Shown here: piece after piece, positions 35,950-45,019 of the stretch
Position numbering within the stretch: position 1 is the stretch's first letter
Layout: each line of letters begins with the position of its first letter
Source of the DNA: UBA5859 sp041940025
Lineage (GTDB): Bacteria > Pseudomonadota > Gammaproteobacteria > UBA5859
NCBI GenBank assembly: GCA_041940025.1
Contig: JBGTSY010000001.1
Span: 1-64,000 of the forward strand
Direction of reading: 5' to 3'
Length of the DNA: 64,000 nt
Translations under genes and position numbers: made by a program
Notes under the pieces: model-generated
The model's input: only the letters and a program-made list of their open reading frames with translations
Told to the model about the DNA's origin: nothing
Databases searched by the model: none

Positions 35950-35982
35950 TATAATGCAAGGTTCCGCCAGTTTTCTTGGCGG
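35950..35982 (+). promoter_or_regulatory. Promoter -10 and 5'-leader hairpin before the EVE-domain gene
   Basis: TATAAT at 35950-35955 with only a weak -35 around 35927. Nine nt later CCGCCA-gttttct-TGGCGG (35964-35982) would sit at the very 5' end of the mRNA. The rest of the 35656-36004 interval has no gene that I can support. Confidence 0.5.
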
Positions 35983-36004
35983 CTCGACACTCTGAGGATC
36001 TTGA

Positions 36005-36496
36005 TTGACAGATATGAATTATTGGCTATTTAAATCCGAACCCACCGAATTCAGTTTCGACGATCTGTTAAATATGCCCGATCAAACTGAACATTGGGAC
36101 GGCGTACGCAACTATCAGGCACGAAATTTTATGCGTGATGAAATGCGTGAAGGTGACTTAGCATTCTTTTACCACTCCAATTGTAAAGAGCCAGGAATCG
36201 TCGGCATTGTGGAAGTGGCCGCGGAAAGCTATCCCGACTTTACTGCTTTTGATGCCTCTGATCCTCATTTTGATCCGGATAGCGATCCCGATAATCCCCG
36301 CTGGTTTATGGTAGATGTACGTTTTGTACGTCCATTGCGACGCACCATCACCCTAAAAGAATTAAAGCAGGTCAATGCGCTTAAAAATTTTCCCTTGGTG
36401 CGTAAAGGCAATCGTCTCTCTGTGATGCCGGTACAGGAAAAGGAATGGGAGACCATTCTCGACTTAGAAGAACGCCGTCAATCTCCACGAGTTTGA
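36005..36496 (+). CDS. EVE-domain protein
   Basis: 163 aa (160 if ATG 36014 is used). The whole protein is one EVE (PUA-like) domain: NYWLFKSEPTEFSFDDL, WDGVRNYQARNFMR, and a late LVRKGNRLSVMPV segment. EVE proteins are believed to bind modified nucleobases in DNA or RNA, but the cellular role is unclear. TTG 36005 has GAGGA 6 nt upstream; ATG 36014 is further from it. Monocistronic, convergent with ilvA across a long hairpin. Confidence 0.9.
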   Translation: MTDMNYWLFKSEPTEFSFDDLLNMPDQTEHWDGVRNYQARNFMRDEMREGDLAFFYHSNCKEPGIVGIVEVAAESYPDFTAFDASDPHFDPDSDPDNPRWFMVDVRFVRPLRRTITLKELKQVNALKNFPLVRKGNRLSVMPVQEKEWETILDLEERRQSPRV

Positions 36497-36521
36497 ATTA
36501 TCTGTATAGGCGAATGGTCTA

Positions 36522-36553
36522 GTGTCCTCAACTGGCTTGCCAGTTGAGGACAC
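36522..36553. terminator. 14-bp perfect hairpin between convergent genes
   Basis: GTGTCCTCAACTGG / CCAGTTGAGGACAC with a 4-nt loop, between the EVE gene and ilvA. Neither strand has a strong T-run after the stem. Probably a bidirectional transcription or mRNA-end element. Confidence 0.6.
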
Positions 36554-36583
36554 AAGATTAATTCGAGGAGGATGATTTTGCCG

Positions 36584-38134
36584 CTACTTTAAAAATAGTT
36601 GATAAGCAGGATTGCCTGTCTCTTCCCAATAGGGATAACCCACATCGTTCAAAGACTGACGAAATTGAGCACGCTCTGCCTGCGGCACTTGGATCCCCAC
36701 CAAGACACGCCCAAATGCAGCACCATGGTTGCGATAATGAAACAGACTGATATTCCATCGTCGGCTAATTTTATTTAGAAAATTGAGCAGTGCACCAGGC
36801 CGCTCCGGAAACTCGAATCGATACAGCACTTCATTGTTGAGGCTGGGCGCGCGGCCACCAACCATGTGACTGACATGCAGCTTCGCCATCTCATTGTCAG
36901 ACAAATCAGTCACTGCATATTCCATTTGTGCTAATCGATGCAACAAGTCTGTTTTTTCTGCCGCACCCTGCACTAACTTCACACCCACAAATACATGGGC
37001 TTCGGCATCATGAGAATAACGATAATTAAACTCCGTTACGGGTTTATTACCCACCGTTTTGCAAAACTCCTTAAAACTACCGGGACGTTCGGGGATGGTG
37101 ACCGCAAAAAAGAATTCTCGATGCTCGCCCAACTCTGCGGTTTCTGAAATATGCCGTAACCGATCGAAATTCATATTGGCGCCACTATCGATTGCCACCA
37201 GACGTTGGTTATGGACTTGATTGCTTTCCACGTATCGTTTCAAACCCGCCAACGACAAGGCACCAGCAGGCTCGGCGATGGAACGTGTCTCATCAAATAG
37301 ATCTTTAATGGCCGCACAAATTTCGTCCGCAGAAACAGTGATGACCTCATCCACATAATGTTTCAATACTGCGAAAGGCTCCTTGCCCACTTGGCGTACG
37401 GCCACACCATCTGCAAAGATACCGATATGCTTTAAACTCACCCGCCTTCCCGCATCTAATGCCGCCTTTAAACATGCCGCGTCCTCAGGCTCTACCCCAA
37501 TGACCTTTATCTCCGGACGCAGGTATTTTACGTAAGCCGTAATGCCGGCAATCAAACCGCCGCCCCCTACCGGCACAAAGATGGCGTCCAGAGCGCCAGG
37601 ATGCTGTTGTAAGATTTCCATCGCTATTGTGCCTTGACCGGCGATCACATCCGGATCGGCATAGGGATGAATAAAAGTGAGTTGCCGCTTCTCGGCCAAT
37701 TGTATGGCGCAATCATAAGCATTGTCGTAACTATCACCGTGCAAATGTATATTGCCGCCCAAGCGTTGTACGGCTGCCACTTTAATGTCTGGCGTGGTTT
37801 TCGGCATCACAATAGTGGCAGGAATCTTTAATGTTTGTGCGGCCAATGCCACCCCTTGCGCATGATTGCCAGCTGAAGCGGCAATGATGCCGCCTTGTAA
37901 TTGTTCCTCACTTAGCCCACTTATCTTGTTATAGGCCCCACGAAGTTTAAAGGAGAATACCGGTTGTAAATCTTCGCGCTTGATCCAAATGTCATTGCCT
38001 AATCGCTTAGACAGCAAGGGTGCTTCATCCAACGGCGTTCGCGATGCCACATCATAGACACGGGAAGTGAGTATTTTCTTCACATAGCTGGCCAGCAATT
38101 TGGTATTCGGCTTCGATTTGGCTATTTTTTTCAT
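36584..38134 (-). CDS. ilvA: Threonine ammonia-lyase, biosynthetic
   Basis: First step of isoleucine synthesis (threonine to 2-oxobutyrate). 516 aa, close to E. coli IlvA. PLP Lys is K63 in VFSFKLRGAYNK; SAGNHAQGVA and VPVGGGGLIAG follow. Two ACT-like regulatory domains occupy ~335-515 (FFFAVTIPERPGSFKEF; YRFEFPERPGALLNFL), for feedback by isoleucine and valine. Divergent from rpiA, as in many gammaproteobacteria. Confidence 0.96.
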   Translation of the reverse strand: MKKIAKSKPNTKLLASYVKKILTSRVYDVASRTPLDEAPLLSKRLGNDIWIKREDLQPVFSFKLRGAYNKISGLSEEQLQGGIIAASAGNHAQGVALAAQTLKIPATIVMPKTTPDIKVAAVQRLGGNIHLHGDSYDNAYDCAIQLAEKRQLTFIHPYADPDVIAGQGTIAMEILQQHPGALDAIFVPVGGGGLIAGITAYVKYLRPEIKVIGVEPEDAACLKAALDAGRRVSLKHIGIFADGVAVRQVGKEPFAVLKHYVDEVITVSADEICAAIKDLFDETRSIAEPAGALSLAGLKRYVESNQVHNQRLVAIDSGANMNFDRLRHISETAELGEHREFFFAVTIPERPGSFKEFCKTVGNKPVTEFNYRYSHDAEAHVFVGVKLVQGAAEKTDLLHRLAQMEYAVTDLSDNEMAKLHVSHMVGGRAPSLNNEVLYRFEFPERPGALLNFLNKISRRWNISLFHYRNHGAAFGRVLVGIQVPQAERAQFRQSLNDVGYPYWEETGNPAYQLFLK

Positions 38135-38201
38135 AGTTGCTTGCCACCCGGATCTTAAGATTCCGTTATAATTGGCCTTTACTCAATCGAGTGATTCTCT
38201 C

Positions 38202-38867
38202 ATGACACAGGATAGGTTAAAAAAACAGGCTGCCGAAGCAGCCGTTGCAGAGATCTCTAAAGATACCATTATCGGCGTGGGAACGGGAAGCACAGTGAAT
38301 CATTTCATTGACGCCTTAGCCGCGCAACAGTTTCCCGTGAAGGCGGCCGTCGCCAGCTCCGAGGCGACAGCGAAACGCTTAACTCAAGCAGGGATCTCCT
38401 TACTTGATCTCAACGATATCGATGAGCTTGAGGTCTATGTTGATGGCGCAGACGAAGCCGACCCCAATCTCTGTTTAATAAAAGGCGGAGGCGGCGCACT
38501 GACGCGGGAAAAAATCATTGCCGCTGTGAGCAAACGATTTATTTGTATCGTCGACGAAAGCAAACTGGTGCCCACCTTAGGCCAGTTTCCTTTACCCATT
38601 GAGGTGATCCCGATGGCTCGGGAACAAGTCTGTCGTCAGTTGCGAAAATTAGGGGGCGATGCCAAATGGCGTAAGGATTTTATCACCGATAATCAGAACC
38701 AGATTATCGATGTCCACAACCTTAAAGTAGAAGATCCCATCTCTTTAGAAACTGAGCTGAATCAAATCGTCGGCACGGTCACCAATGGGCTGTTTGCGCA
38801 GCGCCGAGCAGATCAACTCATTGTGGCCAGCGCAAAGGGTATACAAAAAATCGCATCTGACGGTTAG
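38202..38867 (+). CDS. rpiA: Ribose-5-phosphate isomerase A
   Basis: Interconverts ribose-5-P and ribulose-5-P in the pentose phosphate pathway. Start set at ATG 38202 (MTQDRLKKQAA, matching the E. coli N terminus); a TTG at 38172 would overlap a TATAAT at 38167-38172 that is probably the -10. 221 aa. Motifs: GVGTGSTVNHFI, YVDGADEAD, KGGGGALTREK, FPLPIEVIP. Confidence 0.96.
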   Translation: MTQDRLKKQAAEAAVAEISKDTIIGVGTGSTVNHFIDALAAQQFPVKAAVASSEATAKRLTQAGISLLDLNDIDELEVYVDGADEADPNLCLIKGGGGALTREKIIAAVSKRFICIVDESKLVPTLGQFPLPIEVIPMAREQVCRQLRKLGGDAKWRKDFITDNQNQIIDVHNLKVEDPISLETELNQIVGTVTNGLFAQRRADQLIVASAKGIQKIASDG

Positions 38868-38870
38868 CGA

Positions 38871-41267
38871 CTAACTGGCCTCCTCCAACAAGCGTTTCGC
38901 CTCTTCCATCCCTTTATACGGCGAGACATCTTTGGGCAGTGCCTTCTGTAATTCTGATTTGGCCATCTCTTTTTGTCCATTGGCTAAATAGGCCGCGCCC
39001 AAATGGTAGTGAAATACCGGATTATCTAACTCACCACGGCCCTGAAGATTTTCCAATAAGGAGATGGTCTTTTCCGGTTGGTTGAGGCGATAATATAACC
39101 AGGCGTAAGTATCGATAAAAAATGGGTTATTCGAGGATTGTAAGGATTCCGCCAGCTTGACTGCTTCTTCTAAGGAGGCTTTGTCTGTGGCGTGATCGGC
39201 TATGAGAGCGGCGAGGTTATTAATGGCTAAGAGATTATTTGCATCCTTATCCAGAACCTGTCGATAGATCGCCATTGACCCATCATAATCTTGCATGGAC
39301 TCTAACAATTGAGCTTTACCAATGAGCAACCTGGGTTGTTCCGGGAATTGTGTGAGTGCGTGATCAAAAGTAGCGAGAGCTTGCTTGGTCTTTCCTTGGG
39401 CTTTGTAAACTGAGATCAAATCCAGATAGGGAGGCAGATTTGTAGCATTGTCTTTTATCATGGCGTTAAACTGCGATTCCGCGCCAGCGTAATCCCCTTT
39501 GGCAAGCATCAGCCCACCCAATAAACCCTGGCTCACCGTGTCTGCGGGCACTTTCTTTAAACGTTGTTGAAGCAGCTTCTCTGCTTGCGCGTAGCGTTTA
39601 TCGGCAATAGACACCTGTACGTATTCTGTCAGTGCATTGACGTGATTATTGTGCACATCCAATACCGCGAGATAATGTTTGGCGGCTGCAGGATAGTTGC
39701 CCATCGCTCGATACATTCTGGCTCGAGTAAAATCCACTAGCGCCCGATCTGGTGCATGTTGATCCAGTGCTTGCAGCGCCTCTTCGGCCTCTGTCCATTT
39801 TTGTTGTTTGACTAGTGCGTCGATATACATCACCCAAACCGATACATTAGCTGCATTTCGGGACAGCGTCTGACGCAAGAGTTGGGTAGCTGGCTCTAAC
39901 ATATCCGCAGATATCAGTTGGTGTGCTAATCCCAGTCGAATATTGTCTTCTTTTGGATTCAGTTGCAGCGCTTTGGATAGGGTTTCCTTGCGTAACTCTG
40001 GTTGCCGGTTAATGCCGTGAGCCTCTGCCAACAACAGCAGTGTGCGTACCGAATCAGGCGCTTGTTCCAGAGACGACCTTAAATCTGCAATCGCGGCATC
40101 GGTCTCGTTGCGTTTCAGTTTTAAGCCACCGAGCACCATTAATGCTTCGGCATTAGTGGGTTCCCGTTCAATCACATAGTTTAACGCTTGCTCGGCTTCG
40201 GCCTCCCGACCACCCCGAACCTGATGCAAGGCGATTTGCACCCGCGCACGTAATGCATCCGGATTATCTTTGCCCACTTCTACTATTTGATTGAGTACTG
40301 CAATCGCTTCGTTAGGGGAAGCGGCTAAAAATTGTGCCTTTGTGAAGAGTAGATCATAGCTTTCTGGTGATTTTTTAATCAGCTCATCGAGTCGCTGCAA
40401 GGCTTCTTCAGGTGAGTCATGACGATAAAGAAACTGAACCAGATCAATTTGATAGCTTTGCTTGTCGGGGTGATTGTCCATGCGTTGCTGCAACCAATCG
40501 ATGGCGACATCCTTTTTATCTCTGGCGATTAAATAGCGCACATAGGATTGTCCCAAGGCATGATTTTCCGGCTGCAATGCCAGTTGCTCGCGGTACTGAT
40601 TCTCCGCTTCGTCATGCTGACCTGAGGTCACCAGCACTTGGAGTTTGAGAAAGATGAGTCCTTGGTTGGTCTTATCCTTGGCCAATCCTTCATTGAGGTA
40701 TTGCAATGCTTTATCAAACTGTTGTTGGCTGCCGTAGAGTGTCGCCAACACGGTAGCGGCGCTGGCGTTGCCCGGCTCCTGCTGCCAAGCGGCTAACCCG
40801 TCTTCTTCGGCACCAGCCACATTTCCCTGACGCAACTTTGTGGCGCTGCGTAAAGCCAGTGCTTCGGGATGATTGGCTTCTTTTGCTAATATGGCTTCTG
40901 CGATCTCACCAGCTTCATCCATCTTTCCTCTCAACAGGGCAAACTGTGCCTGTTTGATCTTGATGTCTATGCGTTCCGGGGCCAGCTCACCGGCTCGATT
41001 CAGTAGTGCATTCATCTCCTGCCAGTTCTGCTCCCGCTCGGCAATTTTTACGAGCAGGAAAAGAGCATCGACGTTTTGTGGTTGAATTTGCAGACTATTT
41101 TTTGCATCCAACTGCGCTTTTTCCAGACGACCCGCTTCCAGATGGGCTTCTGCTTGTTCGATAAATTTCGCGGCTTTGGTTTCGGGACGATCGCAGGCGG
41201 ATAATCCTAGAATCAATGCACCCGCCACCAATATACTTGAGAGTTGCTCTTTGAATTTAGTTTTCAT
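38871..41267 (-). CDS. prsT: PEP-CTERM/exosortase system TPR-repeat lipoprotein PrsT
   Basis: 798 aa. Signal peptide with lipobox LSAC (Cys ~25), then about twenty TPR-like helical repeats over the full length. It matches the long TPR lipoproteins found with XrtA-type exosortase exopolysaccharide loci (PrsT). Likely an outer-membrane or periplasmic scaffold for polymer assembly or export. It converges with rpiA and is divergent from the glycan cassette, which separates it from the export core at 49-55 kb. Confidence 0.88.
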   Translation of the reverse strand: MKTKFKEQLSSILVAGALILGLSACDRPETKAAKFIEQAEAHLEAGRLEKAQLDAKNSLQIQPQNVDALFLLVKIAEREQNWQEMNALLNRAGELAPERIDIKIKQAQFALLRGKMDEAGEIAEAILAKEANHPEALALRSATKLRQGNVAGAEEDGLAAWQQEPGNASAATVLATLYGSQQQFDKALQYLNEGLAKDKTNQGLIFLKLQVLVTSGQHDEAENQYREQLALQPENHALGQSYVRYLIARDKKDVAIDWLQQRMDNHPDKQSYQIDLVQFLYRHDSPEEALQRLDELIKKSPESYDLLFTKAQFLAASPNEAIAVLNQIVEVGKDNPDALRARVQIALHQVRGGREAEAEQALNYVIEREPTNAEALMVLGGLKLKRNETDAAIADLRSSLEQAPDSVRTLLLLAEAHGINRQPELRKETLSKALQLNPKEDNIRLGLAHQLISADMLEPATQLLRQTLSRNAANVSVWVMYIDALVKQQKWTEAEEALQALDQHAPDRALVDFTRARMYRAMGNYPAAAKHYLAVLDVHNNHVNALTEYVQVSIADKRYAQAEKLLQQRLKKVPADTVSQGLLGGLMLAKGDYAGAESQFNAMIKDNATNLPPYLDLISVYKAQGKTKQALATFDHALTQFPEQPRLLIGKAQLLESMQDYDGSMAIYRQVLDKDANNLLAINNLAALIADHATDKASLEEAVKLAESLQSSNNPFFIDTYAWLYYRLNQPEKTISLLENLQGRGELDNPVFHYHLGAAYLANGQKEMAKSELQKALPKDVSPYKGMEEAKRLLEEAS

Positions 41268-41872
41268 TTTTCCTTAATTTTCTATCAGTTATGTAAAAAA
41301 CAGGTGCCCAATACCACAATTTATTCTGGCTAAGCATACCACTTTTAAATGTGCACCAGGTATGTTTGACACTCTCTGTTTAGGTCTGTTCCAAATTTAT
41401 CTACGTCAGCCTCTAGTACTTATGGGATTCTGACCAATAGACGTTCCCGATCCTAGCCATCGTAATACTCTCAGCGTTGTTTATCACACGCCATAATTAA
41501 TGCTCTTCGCTAACTTTAATGCTATTTTTGTAACAAATAATTAATGGGTATACTTTAATATCTCGTCTTCAGTAGAAAAAGTAACGTCGAAATAATTTTT
41601 TTACTCACAAATGCAAATTTAAGTTTGACCACTGAAAATCTTATCATAAGAACGATATGTATGAATTAGAAAAGCAATATTTCCAACTAGATCTACTCAC
41701 GATCTTAGATAAACTTGATTGAGGTATCCTTAATAAGTGGTGTTGCTTCTGTACTGAAAATTCCACACCCGTCATAGATTAGCAAGTCAAAAAACAATAC
41801 ACTCCGCTGAAACATTTTTTCTCCTAGTAAAATAGGAATCGAGTACCCAATTAACTCTATGGCTTTCGTGAG
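41268..41872. other. AT-rich intergenic region between prsT and the glycan cassette
   Basis: About 600 bp with no gene I can support. The prsT side has TAAGGAAAA as ribosome site. CATACC...GGTATG arms flank ~20 nt near 41334-41373. Base composition drops sharply here compared with the prsT gene, marking the left edge of the cassette. Promoters must be present but none stands out. Confidence 0.5.
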
Positions 41873-43180
41873 ATGGTTCTAATTGAAAAATACGCTTCCG
41901 GCATGCGTGATCTTGCCGCCATGTTCCTGTCGAAAGGGGGTGCGATAGTCGTAGGACTGACTATGCAGTCATTACTCGCCTGGCAACTGGGGCCAGCCAC
42001 AAGAGGGCAATATGCTTTGTGTTTGGTTCTGATTTCAATTTTTTCCACATTATTACTTTTTGGCACCGACTGGAGTACTCGCCACTACCTTGCAAAGTGG
42101 CAAGACTCCACTAATCGATTAATTACTTTCGCACTTGCATATTGCTGTGTTGCTTGTCTTGCAGCAATAGTGTTGATCCCATTCGTCTTCCAATTGGACC
42201 TAAAATTCTTTGCTCATTTACCATCTGACGTTGTATTACCTACGGTATTCTGGTGCTGTTCCAATATATTTTTCTTGATAAGTTTTGCAATTCTCGGGGG
42301 ATTAAGCCAGTTTAGAGTTTTGGCGATTCTTAGTCTTGTAAAACCCACGCTAACGCTATCTCTAGCCACGCTCATGTTGTTTGGTACACAGATCCCAGAA
42401 CTGATTTCTCCCATCTTCGCAGACACCATTTCTGCTTTAACTGTTTCGTCAATAGTTTTAGTTCTGTTAGTACGTTCCATGGCATATCGATGGATGTTTC
42501 CAAATGTGCATCTAATCAAAACTCATCTAGATTATTGTCGAAGGTTTTTTCTCGGCTCCTTTGGCATGATCGTAAACGCTCACATTAGCCTGATAGTTAT
42601 AAGTATTTTTATAACAACAGAACAAATTGGATATTTTTCACTAGCATTTGCTTTCTTATCTCAATTAATTTCGATTACTGACGTTGTGAACAATGTCTTG
42701 CAACCTAGAGTCGCTTCCAGCATGGATGGTAGACCTAGACTCATCGCCTTATCCTCCAGAACAGTCAGTAGTGTGGCGATTGTACTGGGTGCTTTAATTA
42801 TCTGGACAGGCGAAAGCTGGATACCATTGCTCTTTTCAGAAAAATTCAATCCAACCTATTCACTGCTAGTATATTTATTACCTGGCATATGGTTAAGAAT
42901 GGTAGGTAAAAGCTTATTTCCATATTTTAATGGAATTAATAAACCTGAAATCGTTTCAACTACCACCCTAATCAATCTAAGTGCGAATATAATATTCCTA
43001 TTTATTTTGACACCAATATTCGAGCTTAAAGGTGCTGCTGTAGCCATCACTTTAAGTTATGCAATAAGCACCGGATACATAGTTTCAATCTACTGTAAAC
43101 TCAATCCAGTATTGAAATGGTCGCTTGCTTTGATTAAACCGGCAGATATTAAGTCTTTATATGATAGTTTGCTAAAATGA
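41873..43180 (+). CDS. Polysaccharide flippase (Wzx-like, MOP superfamily)
   Basis: 435 aa with about twelve hydrophobic helices throughout. An early GGAIVVGLTMQSLLAWQLGPATRGQYAL segment (in part) is typical of O-antigen/oligosaccharide flippases. Predicted to translocate lipid-linked repeat units across the inner membrane. First plus-strand gene of the cassette; codon usage and composition are clearly more AT-rich than in the housekeeping genes. Confidence 0.87.
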   Translation: MVLIEKYASGMRDLAAMFLSKGGAIVVGLTMQSLLAWQLGPATRGQYALCLVLISIFSTLLLFGTDWSTRHYLAKWQDSTNRLITFALAYCCVACLAAIVLIPFVFQLDLKFFAHLPSDVVLPTVFWCCSNIFFLISFAILGGLSQFRVLAILSLVKPTLTLSLATLMLFGTQIPELISPIFADTISALTVSSIVLVLLVRSMAYRWMFPNVHLIKTHLDYCRRFFLGSFGMIVNAHISLIVISIFITTEQIGYFSLAFAFLSQLISITDVVNNVLQPRVASSMDGRPRLIALSSRTVSSVAIVLGALIIWTGESWIPLLFSEKFNPTYSLLVYLLPGIWLRMVGKSLFPYFNGINKPEIVSTTTLINLSANIIFLFILTPIFELKGAAVAITLSYAISTGYIVSIYCKLNPVLKWSLALIKPADIKSLYDSLLK

Positions 43181-43214
43181 CACTTTTATTTGAGCGTCAC
43201 GAATACCCAAAAGG

Positions 43215-44261
43215 ATGTACGACAAGGTGACAAAATCAGAATTAAGTATTGCCATTCACAATGGGGAGGGTTGGAATTCAAGATGGAGGCAATATTGTAT
43301 CGATCAGAATATCCCGTATAAAGTAGTTTGTTGTTATGATTCTGATATTCTTGATCAGATTCGAGATTGCTCAGGACTGATGTGGTTCTTTCATCATGCT
43401 CGTCCTCAGGACATTCTTATGGCCAGAAACGTTCTCAATGCCGCGGAATTAATGGGATTAAAGGTATTTCCGAATTTCCATACCAACTGGCATTTTGACG
43501 ACAAGCTTTCTCAGAAGTTTCTTTTTGAAGCATTAGATTTACCCGCCGCTCCGGCATGGGCTTTTTTTGATTTTGACAGAGCTATGGAATTTGCTGATAG
43601 TTGCGAAATTCCTATTGTAGCAAAGCTTCGTCGTGGGGCAGGGTCTTATAATGTTCGCTTGTTAAAGTCTCGTGGGCAAGTGAGAAAATATATCAAGCGG
43701 ATGTTTGGTGAGGGATATTCACCATCTCCACTACCTCTGGCTGATGCCAAGACAAAGTTTAAAGTCGCAATGAGGAAAGGCGGCCTTAAAGGTGTGCTAA
43801 ATCGTTTGAAAAAGGCCCCGGAATTTTTTCGTGTTGTTACCAGAGGTAGGAAATATTTCGGCAATGAAAAAGGCTATGTCTATTTTCAGAAATTCATACC
43901 TGGAAATACCTGCGATTATAGAATAAAAGTAGTTGGTGACAGAGCATGGGGTTTTCGCAGGATGGTCCGAGAGAATGATTTTCGGGCGTCGGGTAGTGGC
44001 ATTCTTGATTTTGACTATCGCAAGATACCTGCAAAAATGATACTAACAGCTTTTGAATCAGCCGATAAACTAAAAATGCAGAGTGTGGCTTTTGATTTTG
44101 TCATGGATAGAGAAGGAAAGCCGTTGATTGTTGAGATAAGTTATGGTTTTGATTTCGATGAAGGTGAATCGGATATCTGGTGGGATAGAAGTCTTAAACA
44201 ACATACAGAAACATTCGATCCAACGCATCTGATTCTCAAAACATTCTTACAGAATTTTTAA
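43215..44261 (+). CDS. ATP-grasp-fold enzyme of the exopolysaccharide locus
   Basis: 348 aa. Central FEALDLPAAPAWAFF and VAKLRRGAGSYNVRLL (the nucleotide-binding lysine strand) and a C-terminal FDFVMDREGKPLIVEISYGF metal-site strand indicate an ATP-grasp (RimK/carboxylate-amine ligase type). Such enzymes in capsule/EPS loci may attach amino acids or other carboxylates to sugars, but the substrate is unknown. ATG 43215 is too close to AAAAGG; GTG 43227 may be the true start. Two decayed C-terminal copies follow immediately. Confidence 0.75.
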   Translation: MYDKVTKSELSIAIHNGEGWNSRWRQYCIDQNIPYKVVCCYDSDILDQIRDCSGLMWFFHHARPQDILMARNVLNAAELMGLKVFPNFHTNWHFDDKLSQKFLFEALDLPAAPAWAFFDFDRAMEFADSCEIPIVAKLRRGAGSYNVRLLKSRGQVRKYIKRMFGEGYSPSPLPLADAKTKFKVAMRKGGLKGVLNRLKKAPEFFRVVTRGRKYFGNEKGYVYFQKFIPGNTCDYRIKVVGDRAWGFRRMVRENDFRASGSGILDFDYRKIPAKMILTAFESADKLKMQSVAFDFVMDREGKPLIVEISYGFDFDEGESDIWWDRSLKQHTETFDPTHLILKTFLQNF

Positions 44262-44616
44262 TAGTTTTTAGCAAATTCGAAAAATTAAAAATAAGGGGTT
44301 TTGCATTTTTATAACTTAAACCTAAATTCAATTTCTCGTTGGAATTCGTTATGCAACTTATAAAAAACCTGAAATCTAAATCGTTTCTTCTCTAAACAGG
44401 ATCCTTCGTAAACAGGTTCAGTTTTGGGATGGGATAATGAGCAGCTATACAGTGCAGAATCAGAAACTGAATCGTTCCAAGTAATCATGGCGAATCCTAC
44501 TTCTGATAATTTCAATCAAGTAAACCTAATAGCAGTTAACTGAAAATATCTAGTAGGAGTGTGAGTTTTAGAAATACTGTACCAGTCGATTAATCTAGAG
44601 GAAAGGGAATTGAAAA

Positions 44617-44968
44617 GTGAGTGAGAAATTTGATTTTGTAATTGATAATAGCAATAATTTCCAATTTGTTGAGATCAGTTATGGATTTATGGGACAACCG
44701 ATATATGATTGTCCCGGTTATTGGGATCAACAGCAAAACTGGCACCCAGGGCACTATTGGCCAGAACACTTTATAATTGAATCAATTTTGAAAGTCGTGA
44801 GTAACGGGCGCGCCTCATTGTCCATTGATTGAAATAAGCTATGGTTTTGCAATTGACGAAGGGGGATTCGATATGTATTGGATACAAGACTGGAATAGAC
44901 TTCACTCTTATTTTGATCCAAGAGACTTGAATCTTCAGGCTTTTGTGAAAACCTTAAACTTAAAATAG
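44617..44968 (+). pseudogene. Two tandem C-terminal remnants of ATP-grasp genes
   Basis: Fragment 1 (44617-44832) reads KFDFVIDNSNNFQFVEISYGF and continues to IIESILKVV; this parallels the last ~55 residues of the intact ATP-grasp protein upstream. Fragment 2 begins near 44800 in another frame (CPLIEISYGFAIDEGG at ~44819 on) and ends LNLQAFVKTLNLK-stop at 44968. It is homologous to the same tail but divergent from fragment 1. No N-terminal or ATP-binding part is present for either. Best read as relics of a tandem family collapsed by deletions. 44262-44616 holds nothing I recognise. Confidence 0.75.
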
Positions 44969-45019
44969 CTAGTCGAGTTTTATGCGACTGCCATTACAAC
45001 TATCTATGACCATCACAGC

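Noticed and set aside
44309..44515. 68-aa minus-strand reading frame between the ATP-grasp gene and its remnants
   Set aside because: No ribosome site, no recognisable motif, and it lies in decayed DNA; more likely chance.
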